From assembly GCA_946186335.1 (NCBI GenBank), contig CAMHMW010000108.1, positions 1 through 6,172 of the forward strand: a stretch of 6,172 bases of DNA. Reading direction: 5' to 3'. How positions within the stretch are numbered: position 1 is the stretch's first letter; each line of letters opens with the position of its first letter. Shown here piece after piece: positions 5,851 to 6,172 of the stretch. Both the position numbers and the translations under genes were made by a program. The notes below the pieces were generated by a model. The model was given only the letters and a program-made list of their open reading frames with translations. It searched no databases and was not told the origin of the DNA. This DNA is from an uncultured Candidatus Melainabacteria bacterium. GTDB taxonomy: Bacteria > Cyanobacteriota > Vampirovibrionia > Gastranaerophilales > Gastranaerophilaceae.

Positions 5851-5983
5851 TTTAAGTGTAGCCGAAACACTAAATATAAATAGTTCATTAACCCCAAAAC
5901 ATATAAACTCCTAAATAATAAACACTAAAAGAGACCATTAGGATGCAGAAAACGACCCACTCACCAGTTGAGTGGTTTTTTTT
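5845..5983 (+). ncRNA. Candidate small non-coding RNA of about 140 nt
   Basis: A strong promoter and a canonical intrinsic terminator bracket about 140 nt without a convincing gene. The predicted RNA begins with a hairpin at 5851-5874: arms TTTA+GTGT and ACAC+TAAA with one bulged A and the 7-nt loop AGCCGAA. It then has a long A-rich segment in which 5884-5930 (47 nt) contain no G at all, so it should be largely single-stranded, with C-rich patches ACCCC and ACTCCT. It ends in the terminator hairpin. This layout fits a trans-acting sRNA with an exposed seed. An untranslated leader that is attenuated before the downstream repeats is the main alternative. It does not match any RNA family I can recognise by eye (not tRNA, SRP RNA, 6S or tmRNA). 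Confidence 0.5.
5957..5983 (+). terminator. Rho-independent terminator
   Basis: CCACTCA CCAGT TGAGTGG forms a perfect 7-bp stem with a 5-nt loop, followed immediately by eight T (5976-5983). There is no matching A-run on the left side, so it acts on the + strand only. It would end the candidate RNA and any read-through from the small-protein gene. Confidence 0.9.
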
Positions 5984-5990
5984 ACGCTCC

Positions 5991-6074
5991 GAGCAGAGCC
6001 ACGAACGAAGTGAGAGCCGACAGTTATGCAAAACTGAATATTTTTGCTAACTGGAGGCGGTGGCGTTTAATGCG
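5991..6074. repeat. 84-bp repeat, copy 1
   Basis: The unit runs from GAGCAGAGCCACGAACGAAG to GGTGGCGTTTAATGCG. It is identical to the copy at 6089-6172 except for G at 6019 (A at 6117). Inside it AGAGCC occurs twice (5995-6000 and 6013-6018), and a hairpin lies at 6021-6053: CAGTTA+GCAAAA pairs with TTTTGC+TAACTG with one bulged T and an 8-nt loop. The left edge is sharp: the bases before 5991 do not match the spacer before copy 2. ACGCTCC (5984-5990) just before it is the inverse of GGAGCGT (6076-6082) just after it. Confidence 0.9.
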
Positions 6075-6088
6075 AGGAGCGTAGTGCA

Positions 6089-6172
6089 GAGCAGAGCCAC
6101 GAACGAAGTGAGAGCCAACAGTTATGCAAAACTGAATATTTTTGCTAACTGGAGGCGGTGGCGTTTAATGCG
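6089..6172. repeat. 84-bp repeat, copy 2, reaching the window edge
   Basis: It has 83 of 84 bases identical to copy 1, is separated from it by a 14-bp spacer (6075-6088) and gives a 98-bp period. The same bulged hairpin is at 6119-6151. The period is not a multiple of three, so the array is not an in-frame coding repeat. The window ends exactly at the end of this copy, so further copies may follow. Confidence 0.9.

Noticed and set aside
5991..6172. CRISPR array
   Set aside because: Two 84-bp units with a 14-bp spacer do not fit CRISPR repeat or spacer sizes, and no cas gene is present.
5991..6172. - strand hydrophobic reading frame across the repeat (reads LLALTSFVALL and on)
   Set aside because: It has no ribosome site or start context, the 98-bp period shifts frame between copies, and the hydrophobicity follows from the repeat's base composition.

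Overview
The window looks like chromosomal DNA from an AT-rich bacterium. Strong AAGGAG Shine-Dalgarno sites precede several genes, and the genes are tightly packed. The gene set (RicT/PSP1, GpsA, MurQ, RibH, CcdA plus an anchored thioredoxin) does not fix the taxon. My guess is a gut lineage such as Gastranaerophilales/Melainabacteria or a Firmicute, and this is inference only.

Left edge (1-752, + strand): the C-terminal part of a radical-SAM-type protein whose start lies outside the window. It meets the next gene tail to tail, sharing TTAA.

Middle (749-5238, - strand): six genes, read right to left as thioredoxin-like protein, ccdA, ribH, murQ, gpsA, ricT. The trx/ccdA and gpsA/ricT pairs overlap by one base (TAATG). 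The other gaps are 54, 31 and 24 nt, with no internal terminator, so I read them as one probable operon. Its products cover envelope thiol reduction, riboflavin synthesis, MurNAc-6-P recycling, glycerol-3-phosphate for phospholipid, and a RicT-type Fe-S/RNA-processing factor. Two starts are better placed downstream of the longest reading frames: murQ at 3597 and trx at 5238.

Divergent control region (5239-5353): a near-consensus sigma-70 promoter (TTGACA, 17 bp, TAATAT) drives the + strand. It would start transcription almost on the ATG of a small exported protein (5354-5725), suggesting a leaderless mRNA. A perfect 7-bp dyad overlaps its -35 box and also touches a weak candidate -35 box of the - strand operon.

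Right end (5726-6172): no convincing gene. It holds a second strong promoter, an approximately 140-nt candidate non-coding RNA with a 5' hairpin, a 47-nt stretch without any G and a canonical terminator, and then two copies of an 84-bp repeat (98-bp period, one mismatch), each containing a 12-bp bulged hairpin. The candidate RNA and the repeat pair are the least explained parts of the window.
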